From the NCBI GenBank assembly GCA_000507305.1, contig DF239042.1, positions 110,420-174,419 of the forward strand: a stretch of 64,000 nt of DNA. Reading direction: 5' to 3'. Within the stretch, counting starts at the first letter, position 1; each line of letters opens with the position of its first letter. The notes under the pieces are model-generated. The model was given only the letters and a program-made list of their open reading frames with translations. It was not told the origin of the DNA and searched no databases. This document shows, piece by piece, positions 48,062 to 60,233 of this stretch. The DNA is from Breviolum minutum Mf 1.05b.01. Taxonomy: Eukaryota > Sar > Dinophyceae > Suessiales > Symbiodiniaceae. Made by a program: the position numbers and the translations under genes.

Positions 48062-49073
48062 TCCACCTTCCAAAGAAACGCAACCGAAAGTTTCACAGGT
48101 TGGCAGTCTGGGATCCCGGAACGTTCAACGGCAGCGCTTGGGGGGTCTTGTCAACGGCCTTATGTTTTTTGGGTTCAAAAGAAGGCACTACGCGGCGCAA
48201 AACGGCCCCCCCAACGACAACAACGACAAGCATGAATATGAATTCACTCTCCGTCCTTGGGCTCCTTCATCTAAAAAAAGGGATAAAAACAACTGAGTCT
48301 CCAGCAGGAGGTGGTGGATGTTTTGTCACCTGCATGAAGAAAACGTCACTGCATGTCGTCGTGTTGTTTAGGGCCTTGACAACGACTTGGATTGTCTTAA
48401 TTCATATTCTTCATGCTTAAAAATGAGTAATCAATTACATGACATGTGCTGGCACATACTTCCCTCGTGAAGTTCTGGAGATATCTTAAGATTTGTTTCT
48501 TCCACTTTCCAGTTGTTGGCTTAAATGATTTTTAGAGCGCACCTTTAACCTTTGTTTACTTTCATTGCACTCAACGAAGTCCCGAGGCCCATCTTCCCGA
48601 CACCTTCTTTTGGGGACCTTCCTGGATGACCTGCAGAGAAAACGACGAGTCCGACACGTCGGACCCGAGCCGCATAGACAACCATTGAAAACTCATGAAA
48701 ACTCCAAAAATACTGGACCCTTATTTTAATGGAGTGCCAAACATCACAGCCAGGGTTCAAAGACGACTACTTGGAAAAGGGTGCTGGCTATTGTATAGCG
48801 CTTTTGACATGGTAGACCCAGAGGCCTATAAAAAACATAAGATAAATATCATCAAATATCTAAGTCTTAGATGTCTTAATTTATGAATCTATCATATTCT
48901 ATCAATAATATAATGTTGGGAATGTCTCGAAATCAAAGACCCCTAGAAGACTAGACTTGTCCTACAAACATCAACCATTTCTAGGAAAAAGCAGCTCTCA
49001 CAGTATTTCCGATTAGCAAAGATGAGACCAAAGTCAAATAAAAAGGTTCTTCCATTCCAAAGAAACTTCTTCT

Positions 49074-49176
49074 CTAGTTGGTGGTTTCAACCCATGTGAA
49101 AAATATGCTCGTCAAATTGGATCATTTCCCCAGGTAGGGATGAACATAAAAAATATTTGAGTTGCCACCACCCAGT
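49074..49176. mobile_element. MITE-like element, family F
   Basis: Arms 'ctagttggtggtttcaaccc' and 'atttgagttgccaccaccca', with the core identical to 43684 over 'gctcgtcaaattggatcat'. Confidence 0.8.
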
Positions 49177-51459
49177 TCTAATTTGTACCTTGTCACTTCT
49201 CTTACCTTGTTTTCCGTGCATCTCCTACTCCTTACCCTTCCCAAGAGCAGTGCTGCAAAGCTTTCCATGCCTCTGGTGGTGGCCAGTTGAAGCTACGATG
49301 CATGGTGGCTGCCATAATTCCATCCTTAGATCCAAGAATCTTTGGAAAAATGTGACCTTTTGAGGGCTCCATTTCTTTTACTACAACACAAATGATCTGA
49401 AAACCTTATGAAAAAAACATGTAAGGATAAATTTGTCAAAAGAGCTGTAGTAGCAATGAGTACCTAAACTAAATGCCATGCACTGCAATGGCCCCACTTG
49501 CAGGGCCGCTATGTTACCAGGTCCAATCTCAGATTCTCGCCGTCTGCGCTCTCTCAGAGGGATCTTTGTCCTCGCTCTGGGAGCTGTCAAGAATTGCACA
49601 AAACTTTTCTGGAGCTGCTTGTTGGATCTTCATGTTTTTTGTCAAATCCTGGAAGAAATCCTGCACCACCTGGGATGTATAGAAGCTTGTAAATAACGGG
49701 AAAAACTACCTACCCAGTATCAACTGGTGCAGGATTTCTTCCATCAACAGTAGCAACAAAAATGCTCTGTCTCAAATACAATGAGTTTTAGATGTTGAAA
49801 TACCCTTCGGCCGAAGTTTTAGTCAATTCTTCTAAGCCTTCGACGGAACAAGTTTCAGGCAGCCCCAATATTGAAAACAAAGGTTGGAATTTGGGATGCG
49901 CGCGTGTAACATCCAATGCAGGTTGTCCCCCCTTTCATCTAGTAGCATCGAGTCAATCTTAGTTGAACCACCCAATTGAAACATGTGTGCAAGTCAAAGT
50001 CTTCAAAAAAAAATCTTCTCATCAATATGCAGAAGTAGTAAAAAAAACAACATGCAAAAACAAAAACCATCTCGACCCTGGAAAATCAAGATGGAACCTG
50101 AAATCACCTGTTTGAAAAGGAAATTCATCTGAACCAAAACCTTCATTTTTGACCTCAGCCGTTCAGTTTTTACCGGGTGTAGATTAACAACAATATGATG
50201 TCCTCAGTCTTGGTCGGCACAGAATTCTTGATGCCATCGGCTGTAGAAATGCCCAAACTGGCACAGTCTCATGTTTCTCATGTTTACAAGTTCACAACTT
50301 TACTTATGAAATATCTCACAACGTGTGTGTGTATATATATATATGTTTTACGACTTCTTTGGAAAACGTCTTTTGATTTGAATTTCACTTGAATTTCTAT
50401 GTGCAAAGAAAAACGGATCATCTCTGACTCCAACTCATAGTGCCCAAACACGTGAATACCTGGTGAGTACCTTTGCATTGCATGTGGTTTTATGGTCACA
50501 AAAAGAATCCTTCAGTTATTGATGTTATTGATGACAAGTTATGGAGGAGTCAGAAACCTTGAGTAGACATCATAAGTAGTCTTATAACTTATAACCCATA
50601 ACTGGACCACAACGGTATACATAACTCAAAACCTTATCAAGGATATCAAACTTGATGGACAATCTACATGGAATTTGCATTGCAATGTGTTTTTGTTCAT
50701 CCTTTAATAATAGGTAAATGTTCATCGTCGAGACAGCCACGATACAAGGTGGGCCCCTACTACTAGAAATTGGGTGAAATCACCCGACCTACAGGACTTC
50801 GAACCCGATTTACAACTGGTATACCTATAGGGGCCCACCTCGTGGGGATTTTCAAGTTGTTTTTTTTTAACACAGCTCCTTGCCTATTCCACACTTCCTT
50901 CTTTGCATCTTCTACCTGTCGGGTTGGACATCAAAAATGCGGACGCACAAAAATGGAGAATTTTAAAAGGTACCCGTCGATGTCAATGACTAATAATCAG
51001 TCTTGGTCTTGGAGAATACTCTTGCAAAAAGATGTGAAGATGTGAATATATATATATATATATACACGTATATCATTTTTAGGGGAGAATTGCTTCATGA
51101 AAATTCCACAGTTTGCTCTCTCTCTCTGAAAAAAAAATATACATATGTGTATATATATATGGGTTTTTTCCGAAATGTCTTTTCCCAGATTTGATCGTTT
51201 GGTACTTTCTGATGGGGGCCCGCTTCTTATTCAATACATTTCTGATGCATGTGTCTCATCAAGACAAAATGATAAGCAGTTCTTCTTATATCTCAAAACC
51301 AATCAACGTCGCTTGCGCGGTGCGCTTTTGAGCTGGAGGTACATAGGTACATGAGGTTGAACTGTCTGAGGAAAGTGAAGAAAAGGAAAGAAAAGTAGCT
51401 GCTCAGAAAAGAGTAGCTCAGAGAAGAGTAGTGTTGAGAGTCAAAAAGGACATGTGGTT

Positions 51460-51640
51460 GCGCATGGGCACGTGGTGGCTCTGGAAGGCCGAGCTTGCGC
51501 ATGAGCTTGCGCGAGCTTGCGCGAAGCTTGCGCACGATTTTGCCCCTGGTTTGCCAAAATCATCTGCTCTCCGGTTTCTGGCACCTGCCTAGCTGAACAA
51601 TCAAAACCTTGCGCGAACCTTGCGCAAACCTTGCGCTGCC
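51460..51640. repeat. Imperfect GCTTGCGC-rich repeats
   Basis: The motif 'gagcttgcgc' or 'aaccttgcgc' recurs at least seven times on both sides of a 60 bp spacer. The stretch is clearly more GC-rich than its surroundings. Confidence 0.75.
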
Positions 51641-54247
51641 TTGCAGTACTACTGCATTTAGTTGGGGGCCCGCTACTAAAAGAAAATGTAAAACTTGCCA
51701 ACGGCACTCAAATGTCACGTTGATCCTTTTTTGCTTGCTATACCTTTTTGGAAAGTGCCCATATATATTTATACCTCCGGTAAACCAACAACAATCATCT
51801 TAAAAAGGTCGAAATTAACATAAATGAACCATCATCTTAAGCTCCTTCTAGAATCATGTTGATTTATGGAATGTTGATTGAATTTTAGAAAATACCTTTC
51901 CAAGTTGGGAACATGCATCACAAGATGCCTGATGTTCACCTATGACCTATTACGCTTTGAGGTTTTTTCTGTTCAAAGCAAATCAGAGAACGGAAAACCA
52001 AATCAGAGATAGCGAGAAGAAGCTGCCCCTCCCCTCCACACATGACATTTCCATCCCGTAAACTCATAGCTAATGGGTGAAATTTCAACATTTACTTTCA
52101 TGGTGAAATTGCTGGCAATCCAAAAATTGTCTGAGAGTTTCGAGCCTGAAGGCTCGAAGTCTGTGTTTTTTTCAGCAAAAAAAACGGGTGCCTTTTTGCT
52201 TACACCGCGCCATGCATGCTGCCAGGGTTTCAGCTGCTTGCTAGTGGCATTGACCTGCTAATTTCACCAGGCGAACAATGAACAAATCATGACCGAGAAT
52301 TGAAGATTCAGGTGAAGTGCAACAGGCAAAGCACGAGGTGGATTGAGAAGGAAGAGATTGCCATCCAAAATAAGCTAAATCTTCAATCAAATCACAAAGA
52401 CCTGAATTTTTCGACTGCGACTGCAATCCAAAAACAAAAAAGAAAAGAAGAGCCACAATCCAGGTGTTTTCTCAACAGGTGAGCTACGAAAAAAAAAAAA
52501 CTCTTACTTTCCATTGAATACTGGTTGTTTCATGAGGGCCTTTACAATGGTTGAAACCCTTTGGGAAAAACCCACTTGAAAGGCTGGATAGAAAATGAAT
52601 CACCACCAGCACCACCACCACCACCACCAGAAGTTCGGATGTTGGGATTCTTTGATTTTGAAATAACCTTCAGATCCCGGCTCCCCCCTCCGGAAGCCTC
52701 CCAATAGTTTACGGTTGGTCCATCAGAGACACCCCTGGCGGCCCGGAAAGGATTTTTTTTGGGAAAAAAAAACGCAGAAGTCGGAACTGCAGTGATTGGT
52801 TTTGAGTAAGTAAACAATACCTAATCAAGATTTTCGAAAAACACGTTTGGCAATTTCTTCAAAAAACAGGAGAGGTTTGTCATTTTTTTTAGTGAAGCAA
52901 ATGCAGAAAAAATACCAGAACAGTACCAAAATGTTCAATGCCTATGTTTTTTCTACATGCAACCTTCCAGTCATGCCAAATGCACCAAGTCAACATTCAG
53001 CTTCTATGATACCTTGTCCACCACTTCTTTTGGGTGTGAGGTGTCCCATCTTGAACCTCATGCATTGGTTGGATTTGGGTCGAAGGGTTTTGTGAGATCA
53101 GGGGTGTAGATGCTTCCAAATCATCTAAAAATGAGCCTAGCAGCAAATTTTGAAATCTGTGGATTCCATATTTACTACTGTTGGATGGTGAAGAGAAATC
53201 CCATTCCCAACCACCGTTTGGATGTATAAAACCCGTCGTAAATAATGGGATAAACTACCTTTCCCTCAACTGGTGGATGTCGGATTTCATCCATCAACAG
53301 TTAGCAAACCGATTCGAGTTTTTGTGGCGCTCAGAGAGGTCCGTGGTACCGTACCATCCAGGATTCATGCCCAGCTCGTTGCAGGTAGTGGATCAAATCA
53401 ACACGGTCCTTCGCGTTTTGAAACAAAAATGCCTCAAGTAACCAAAACGACAAGGATGGACCCATTTTTGGTATTAGAAAGTGACAGAGTTTTTTTTTGA
53501 AATGTTATCTTAAGTTCTGCTGCATCTAGGATGAGTGAGTTGTCATAGTATTTGTTGTTGATCATTGTGATATATTAGTTGTCATATTTGTTGAACCTCA
53601 TCTATCCAAAATTGACTTTTCAGTAAACTGACTCAAAAGCTGTGTCAATGCTTGATTGTCAAACCACGTTTCTTCCAGCAAGCTCTGCCGTCCTGCCAGC
53701 TTTCAATGCCCCGGAAGTTCATATTGATGACCCCTCCAGCAAAGGCTTTCGGATTTTTGAGGAAGGCCATCATGTTCCTGCCGGCAGATAAATGGCACAC
53801 AACGCACCCAAGTCCCCCCCCCAAAAAAAAACAACAAAAACCTCTCAGGACATCTGGGTGAACGCTATACTATATATAATGCACTACATACTTGACTTGG
53901 AATTGATATACCATTTTTCAGCCAGTTCCACCTCTAAAAAAGAATGCAAACTACAGCTGTTGGTGATACCCTAACAATAACACTGCAGTTCTCTAACTGA
54001 CAAAACACACACACATTCAAGGGATTGCGGTATGTACCCCAATGAGCGTGCCCATACTATATATGGTTTCTATGGCGAATCCTTGGAAACATTTGTTTTT
54101 TTTGCCATTTTTTAAAACATATCATTCTTATATATGTTCATTTACACTTGAAACGCTACACATGTTCTTTCTTCATCAAATTTACTGATCAACAAGGTGT
54201 GTGTGGGAAAAAAAACAAAAACCATCGCACACCTCTCCGTCCAAAGA

Positions 54248-54470
54248 ATGCCGCTGGATTCCAATGTGGTGGAATACTTGGCCCAACCTGTACCAGGATC
54301 AGAGCTTGAGGATCCAAAGTTTTATGATTTTTCGGCCAAAAAAAAAATGGACAGAAACAAATAAAGGAGGAAAGCCAGTTTTCCTATGCCATGTATATCT
54401 TTTTAAGGCAACTGTGTTGGCCCAGCTGCTTTTTCCAGAGTTTCAAGTTCAAGTTGATGAAGATGAGTGA
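54248..54470 (+). CDS. Small unknown protein with a homopolymer frame break
   Basis: The ATG at 54248 opens a frame, MPLDSNVVEYLAQPVPG, then SELEDPKFYDFSAKKK. It runs into a ten-A tract (54338-54347) and soon stops. Taking one A out restores a frame that continues WTETNKGGKPVFLCHVYLF, ATVLAQLLFPEFQVQV and ends DEDE at the stop 54468-54470, for about 73 residues. The bases before the ATG ('ccgtccaaag') could also be an acceptor, making this a last exon. The break is more likely a sequencing error than a mutation, because both halves look equally protein-like. No family is recognised. Confidence 0.5.
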
Positions 54471-55082
54471 TGCTTGTTCGAAGCGACAAAATGGAAAAAC
54501 AGGCAAAGTTTGTAGATGACCAATCTCACGACATCCACGAGACACAAAATACAGAAACAGCCCAGCCCAGCACTATGAATTTTGTTGACCTTGTGATACT
54601 TCATCAACCTGTAAACTCTTGAAATATGAGATGATTTCCTATATTACAATAATATGAGCTGCAGGTTGCTGCAATAACACCTTTTTTGTCGGAGAAAAAC
54701 AAAAATTCCCGCGGTTTCTTCAACTTGTTCGGATCTTTCCCAATCTTTCCATCTCATCAACGTCTCGCGCGGTTTCCGCCTGTGCGTTGATTCATGGCAG
54801 CAGTACGGCCCATCACTCCATAGAGGTTAGGTCCTAAAAGACTGCCTTAGCTGTCAAGGCACAAATCATCATCGATGATTGGGCAGCCTGTTTTTTTGAT
54901 TCGGAAAAGCGTTTTGTTGGGAAGAGAAAAAAAAAACAAACCACACATCCAGAGTTACTACACTACCAAGCAGGGGGTCAGCTTGAAGCAATTGATATGT
55001 TGCGTTAACAACAAAACTGATCCTGAACCCTCCGGAAAATCACGCCCACCAACTTGCATGTCAATCAACCCTTTGGGTCCCA
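54471..55082. other. No supported feature
   Basis: Short open frames only. I see no repeat or exon that I can support. Confidence 0.4.
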
Positions 55083-55178
55083 TCACTTGGTGAACCTCGA
55101 TTTGGGAGTTTCTGAGATCCTCGCCATAAGGATTTGTTCCATCTCTTCGAATCGTGTGACACCTCGAATCGTCTTTGT
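55083..55178 (-). CDS. Candidate terminal exon, unknown protein
   Basis: An acceptor ('gttttacgggcgaag') precedes TKTIRGVTRFEEMEQIL, then MARISETPKSRFTK and TGA. Alternatively it splices at AA|GTGATGG just before the stop. Another minus frame across the same bases is open for longer (54958-55284) but reads less like a protein. Upstream exons were not found. A family D element (about 55256-55365) lies 80 bp upstream, consistent with an intron there. Confidence 0.45.
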   Translation of the reverse strand, partial: TKTIRGVTRFEEMEQILMARISETPKSRFTK

Positions 55179-55255
55179 CTTCGCCCGTAAAACGATCAGA
55201 TCCGTGAGAGGAAAAGAAAACAAGGGATCTGGGTATCGAAAATGTAACAAGTACC

Positions 55256-55365
55256 CTGGACCGTGAAACTAACAGCAAGAGCACCTGAAAATTGATGATT
55301 GGAAAACTATTTTCCTTCTTTGGAAGGTCTATTTTCAGAGCGAGCTGTTAGTTTTGGGGACGGCA
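55256..55365. mobile_element. MITE-like element, family D
   Basis: Arms 'gtgaaactaacagcaagagc' and 'gcgagctgttagttttgggg', with the core 'gaaaattgatgattgg'. Related copies lie at about 17409 and 19288. Confidence 0.75.
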
Positions 55366-56539
55366 AGATGTTGAAGAAATGCCAAAATGCCGCGAACATT
55401 GGCTGTTTTGGGAAGATGCAGTTTCCCCACTTCCATAGTTGGGATATGTGTGTGTGTCTGCATGTGTGCGTCTGTGTGTGTGTGTGTGTGAGAGCCACAC
55501 TCTGTTTCAAAGAGCATGTATGAAACCTTTGTTTGTGTTTCTCTGTTTGGGTGACTGTTTCTTGTTTTTTCCTTGGGGGGGGGGGCGAGGTCGTCCTCAA
55601 AAAACTCATGTTGAAATCAAGAAGCAGGGGGTAGCAGCAGGGTCATGCAGCGTCCAAAGTCTGCTATGAACGAAGACACTTTGGAACCCCTGGTAAAGAA
55701 CAGTCGGATCAATTGCGTTTGCCTGCTCACAAGAGTTTCAACTGTTGCACAAGCTTTTATTCTGCGTTGTTTCTCCAATCTCACTTCAAATCAACCGTAT
55801 CAAGTTTTGTTTCGAATTGATTTAAAACCTGGAGTTAACCAACCTTCATTTTTTTGGTTCTGTGCCGCAACTACGCTTGACCGAATGTAAATTTTCAAGA
55901 TTCTGTTTTCCAATCTTGAAAAAACATGGCTTATGGCAAGCCCTGAATCGTCAGGCGAGACACGCTTATAACCCCAGAGAGTATATCATGTCTTTGTGAC
56001 TTATCAAGTGTGTAAATGTAAATATATAAATATATATCTGTGTATATTTCTCATTTGCAATGTATATATACAGTATATAAATAAATCTGTTTGCTAGCAA
56101 AATGACTACAGGATTTGATTACTAAATTGATTTCTGGACTATATTATATTTTTACATATATAATATGTATAAATATATATGCAATACTATTTCAAAAGGT
56201 GATGGCTGAAGTTTCTCATCATGGATGTGTTTGCAGTGTGGTTGTGTCGCTGAGCTTCCAACTGCGCACAATGCTTCCTGGGCGACAGAAAATGCTTAGA
56301 ATTGCAGGGGCAAAGTTCGTGGCATCCTCGGGGCTACGGTATGTTTCCCGTCCCCAAACGGGCGGGAAACATGACATTGGGTTAGCCACGATATAGATAG
56401 ATATAGTGTATACTGTTTAGTTCACCAACTACGGGATCCAAAATGACATGTTGTGGTTTTTCGAGGATGCCCAATTTCGAAATCCAAGGTTTCAAAGGCA
56501 GTTTCGTACGTGTTTGTCTTCTGTCTTGTTGTCTTTCAA
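55366..56539. other. No supported gene
   Basis: Contains a (TG)n run near 55447-55490, a G9 run near 55577 and AT-rich tracts around 56000-56190. No exon is supported. Confidence 0.45.
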
Positions 56540-58668
56540 TTACACAGATGATGCTCCGACTGCTTCGCAGTCGAGCTTGGGTATAGCAGGGCATGGGTCA
56601 AAAAGGCAGGTGTGTTGATTTCTTGTCCCCAGCATAAACCAAGGCTGCAGTTGATTCATTCTGACGTGTTCGACATGTTTTTGATATTTTTTGTGTGCCG
56701 TGCTTTGACCCACTCCAAAATGAAAACGGTCATTCAAAGCCTGAAGAAGTTGGTCATTTGAGTCTTCCGGCGTGTTTTTCATCGGTACCTCGCAGCCACA
56801 TTTTGAACTGAGGGCGCTTGATAACAGTCTCCGCATGGCTTCCATTCACTTGCGGGACACTGTTGTAACATTGCTTCGTATTCCTCCGGGTGCTTCCTCG
56901 TAAATGCAACAATCTGCGCTAAGCATCGCAACGCTGAATTTAGAATTGTAGTCAAAATGAAAGGACTCTGTGGAACACCTGCCTGAGCAAAAAGAAACAC
57001 CGCTATACTGCCAAGTACTGCCTGCCCAATGTCCTCCAGCATTTGCAATTTGAGCCACGCAGTGTCTTTTGAAGAAAAATCATGTTCCATAAACTTTGCA
57101 ACGGCTTTCAAGAAACTCAATATCGACAGTAGCACTGTAGGTAAGAAAAGGCACGACCAAGCCAGTGGAAGGACACTGTAGGATGTCCACATGACACTCA
57201 AATCAGATTGAACGTCCAGAAACTCGTCAAAAAAAATGCCTCGGAGATGCCAAATTGCTGACAATTTTGAGTACTGCGTTTCTTCGTCTTCGCCTGCGTC
57301 TGGCAAAGATTCTTTCTCCGGATTAGTTGCCTCGCTCATTGGCATCCTGCCTTTGTCATTGGCTTCCTCTTTCTCCGCACTGGCCGGTTGGGATGCGAAG
57401 GGTTTCAAAACGCTTTCAAGCATCTTACACATGCACAGACCAAGGGCCAAGCTACCCAAACGTGCTATTGTCAGTGGTTCCCGGCAGCGTTCCACTTTGG
57501 TTTTCACTTTGGTTTTGTTTTTTTTCACAGAAGCTGGCCACAAAATGACCTAGGCGCCGCCACAGCCCCGAACCCTGGGGTTCGCACCCTTTCTGGTGAG
57601 ACAACCCATCTTGGAGGCAATCCAGATCTTGCACAGGGCCTATAGAGTCTGGCTCTTGGACAGGGACAATGACTTCCCTTTCTTGCACAATGACTTCACT
57701 TCGTAAAGGACCAACAGCGATTGGATCAGCCTCAGGTTCCAGATGCGAATCCTCTTGCGGAATTTCTGCAACTGGACCGTGAGGCATGTCTTGCTGGTGA
57801 TAAATTTCTGCCAAACGAGTCTTGAAGCTTATCACAACTGAGAGAGCATGAGCAGCCAAAGGATTGAGTACTTCAAGCAGCGCTGTTTTGATTGGTTTCA
57901 CAAAGGTCACTGCATTCTTTTGGCCCACTGGATCCCGTGAAGGAAGTTGGCAAAGCAGCATAATCCACTTAATGAGAAATGATGGCAGAACGTAGTAGTT
58001 GAGAGGTATGGAGTCATTGCTGCCAGGGATAGGCAAACAAGCTGCGACTGCTCTGTCAAAACGACATCCCTGCTTCGCTCCCAGCAGAGTCACCAGGAAA
58101 GGCAACACAAGAAATGGGAGCAATAGCGAGCTGAGCAAGAATAAGACAGCAGTGATGGGAAGAAGAACAACTATAGACAATAGCAGCAAAAATTGTGTAA
58201 ATGCATGAAATGCAGAATTGCACATGTTCACACGCAACATTCGCAGCACATCATGCAGATCCTGCCATTTTTATAGCCCGAAAACTCATAATCCTCTGGT
58301 GGCTCCTGGAAGATCCACCAGCTGCAAAGGCAACACAAACTGCACACAAAACAAACCATGGTGGTTCTTAACATTATGGTGGCAAATGTTGGGAAAATGG
58401 TGGACAGAATGTCCCTCACAGTCACATCAGGTTGCTGCCTCTGCTTCATTTCACACGTTTCAGCTGCTGCAGATTGCGTCTCGTGACTGTGAAATGGGTT
58501 GAAGCAAGTCATCACTCGTTCGATAGCGCTTGTGTTCTCGTTGCCTCGAACACCAGTGCAAAAGAGTGCGAAATGCAGGGAGAAAACAAAGACCACCACC
58601 TTTCCTGCCATCATCTTCCGGGTCTCAAGTTGTGCATGTGATGCCGCATGGCTACTGGGGTGATTCAA
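56540..58668 (-). CDS. Large intron-free multi-pass membrane protein with three frame breaks
   Basis: Four overlapping minus-strand frames join into one long reading frame if three short A/T runs are changed by one base. These are 58268-58272 (one short, giving YKKWQDLHDVLRM), 57518-57525 (one too many) and 56801-56804 (one short, giving QKCGCEVPMKN). The start is at 58668 or at the MMAGK pair 18 codons in, followed by a clear signal peptide (VVVFVFSLHFALFCTG). Likely membrane segments are IMLRTTMVCFVCSLCCLC, LLLLSIVVLLPITAVLFLL, SVLPLAWSCLFLPTVLLS and AVLGSIAVFLFAQAG, with an acidic loop (AEIPQEDSHLEPEADP) between. The total is about 700 residues ending at 56540. No introns are visible, which is unusual next to its neighbours. 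No family is recognised. It could be an intact gene with assembly errors or a decaying retrocopy. Confidence 0.6.
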
Positions 58669-59850
58669 TCAATGCATTGACTCTGTGAAAGTGTCAGTAT
58701 AGCTTGTTTTGTTCCTCAGCTGTGTGCTCAATGCAATGTTTTTATCGAAACATGGAAGACTGTTTGTTTCAACACCAGTAGCGTTGCAAATGCAACCACT
58801 GACCAAAACATTGCCGGCCTATCCATCCTCACTAAACTGCAAATACTGAATTTGCCCAAGAACATGAACATCATTCCGCAAAACAAGTGATAGAACGTAG
58901 AACTGCTCTTCAGCAACTTCAAAACATATCTCACATCTGATGGCTCACCACATACACATTCTACTCAAGATCGTCCATGAACACCATACAGTTACCCACA
59001 GAATAATGGAAATCCAAAGGTCGGTTAGTCTGAGACACTTCGCCCAGAAGGTTAGATGATGTGAAACGGTGAGACAGTTGCATAAACGGTGAGCTTTTGA
59101 GCTGGATTTCCACAATTTATTTCCATTCAATCACGGCGGTTTTGCATTTATTCACCAGAATTGCCTGTTTTCATGGGTATATGGTTGCCACCGTAATTAT
59201 ATGGAAATGAAATCATTGTGATTGCAATTCGCCCCCATTAGGGTCAATGTGCGGAAAAAACAACCGGCTGATATTTCTTGAATGGCAAAACTTACATTAG
59301 GAGGATTTCCATAATTCATCCCACATGCAATGTAAGGGCACAAACACACCACATTCCCCCACCTATACAGGAAAACAACATTATGGAAATGCCAAATGAG
59401 GGATCAACCACCAATCGAAAAATGACAAACGGAAAAAAGATGTGCCATGGTAGGGTTCCATCACCTAGGACCTAGTTTCACTCAACCACCTCCCAAAAAA
59501 AGGTCACGAATTGTGGTCACCCGGCAGCATTGGGTTCCATGAAATATCTTTTTTAATGCTTCAAAGTTCGTCACTTGATATCTTTACCCTCTCGTTACAA
59601 ATCAACTTATAATTAATCACGTCATGATTCAGTCTGAGTTGTTTGGATGCTGGGGAAATTTTCGTAGGATTCATACTCTTGATGGCTGAAATCCTGCACT
59701 ATAGTTGAGGTCGGTAGTTTCGAGTCAACGAGCGGCGGGTATAAGGGGACACTACCGTGAGCCCAAACTGGGATGGTTCTACGTCTACGTAGTGTATCTC
59801 TACATACGGTGGGAGGGAGGCAATTCCGCAGCTCACATACCACAAACATC
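58669..59850. other. Spacer with a partial family J element
   Basis: A family J fragment lies at about 59685-59735 ('ttgaggtcggtagtttcgag'). Minus open frames at 58728-58934 and 58945-59130 are hydrophobic but lack splice or start context. Nothing else is supported. Confidence 0.4.
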
Positions 59851-60087
59851 TCACACAAAGCAGGCGCATTCGGATTCCAAAGACCAACTTCCTGGGGTGG
59901 CGTCGTGAAATTCAGTCCAAGGTGCTTGAAAAGCAGCTGTCCACGGACCACATTTCCTGTCCAGTAGGAATTTCACAAAAAACAAAGCTGATTCAGATGT
60001 GGCTGAAAGGATGAAAAAGGAGAAAAAAAAACGCATGGCCAGTGCGTTGATGGCAGATGCCAACCAAACAAAAGTTTGTTCCAGCTG
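59851..60087 (-). CDS. Two exons with a 30 bp intron, probable 3' end of the adjacent gene
   Basis: Exon 60033-60087 (acceptor 'tgatttctcag') encodes QLEQTFVWLASAINALAM. The intron 60003-60032 is 30 bp, almost pure pyrimidine, GT...CAG. Exon 59851-60002 continues TSESALFFVKFLLDRK, CGPWTAAFQAPWTEFHD and SLESECACFV to the stop. Phases agree. The plus strand is also open here (Lys/Glu-rich), but the pyrimidine tract and acceptor argue for minus. The first exon is phase 0 and could receive the neighbouring gene's frame by a donor ATT|GTTGATC near 60260, which would remove that gene's stop at 60234. The intron would then contain a family J element (about 60130-60205). Confidence 0.55.
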   Translation of the reverse strand, partial: QLEQTFVWLASAINALAMRFFFSFFILSATSESALFFVKFLLDRKCGPWTAAFQAPWTEFHDATPGSWSLESECACFV

Positions 60088-60233
60088 CTGAGAAATCATG
60101 CACCTGGATGTATGAAAGCCTTTAATTTTTAGAGTGGGAGAAACCACCCACCAACCTCAACTGGGGCAAAACCCGGTGAAATGTTTCTGAAACATCAACC
60201 GTACGGTTGGTTCAAAGAAGAGTTGCCACATCT

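Larger units (their letters stand above)
46961..54247. other. Long stretch without a chained gene
   Basis: Contains two family G elements close together (47597-47710 and 47951-48061), family F (49074-49176), J (about 49650-49760 and 53215-53303), C (about 50076-50187) and I (about 50736-50842), the GCTTGCGC-rich stretch at 51460-51640, a CAC repeat at 52606-52629 and several (TA)n runs. Short coding-like frames exist (for example minus 48545-48760) without supporting splice sites. Confidence 0.45.

Noticed and set aside
58640..58662. Possible relict of the dinoflagellate spliced leader ('gtagccat' near the start of the membrane-protein gene)
   Set aside because: Only eight bases match and the rest of the leader does not, so it is compatible with chance.
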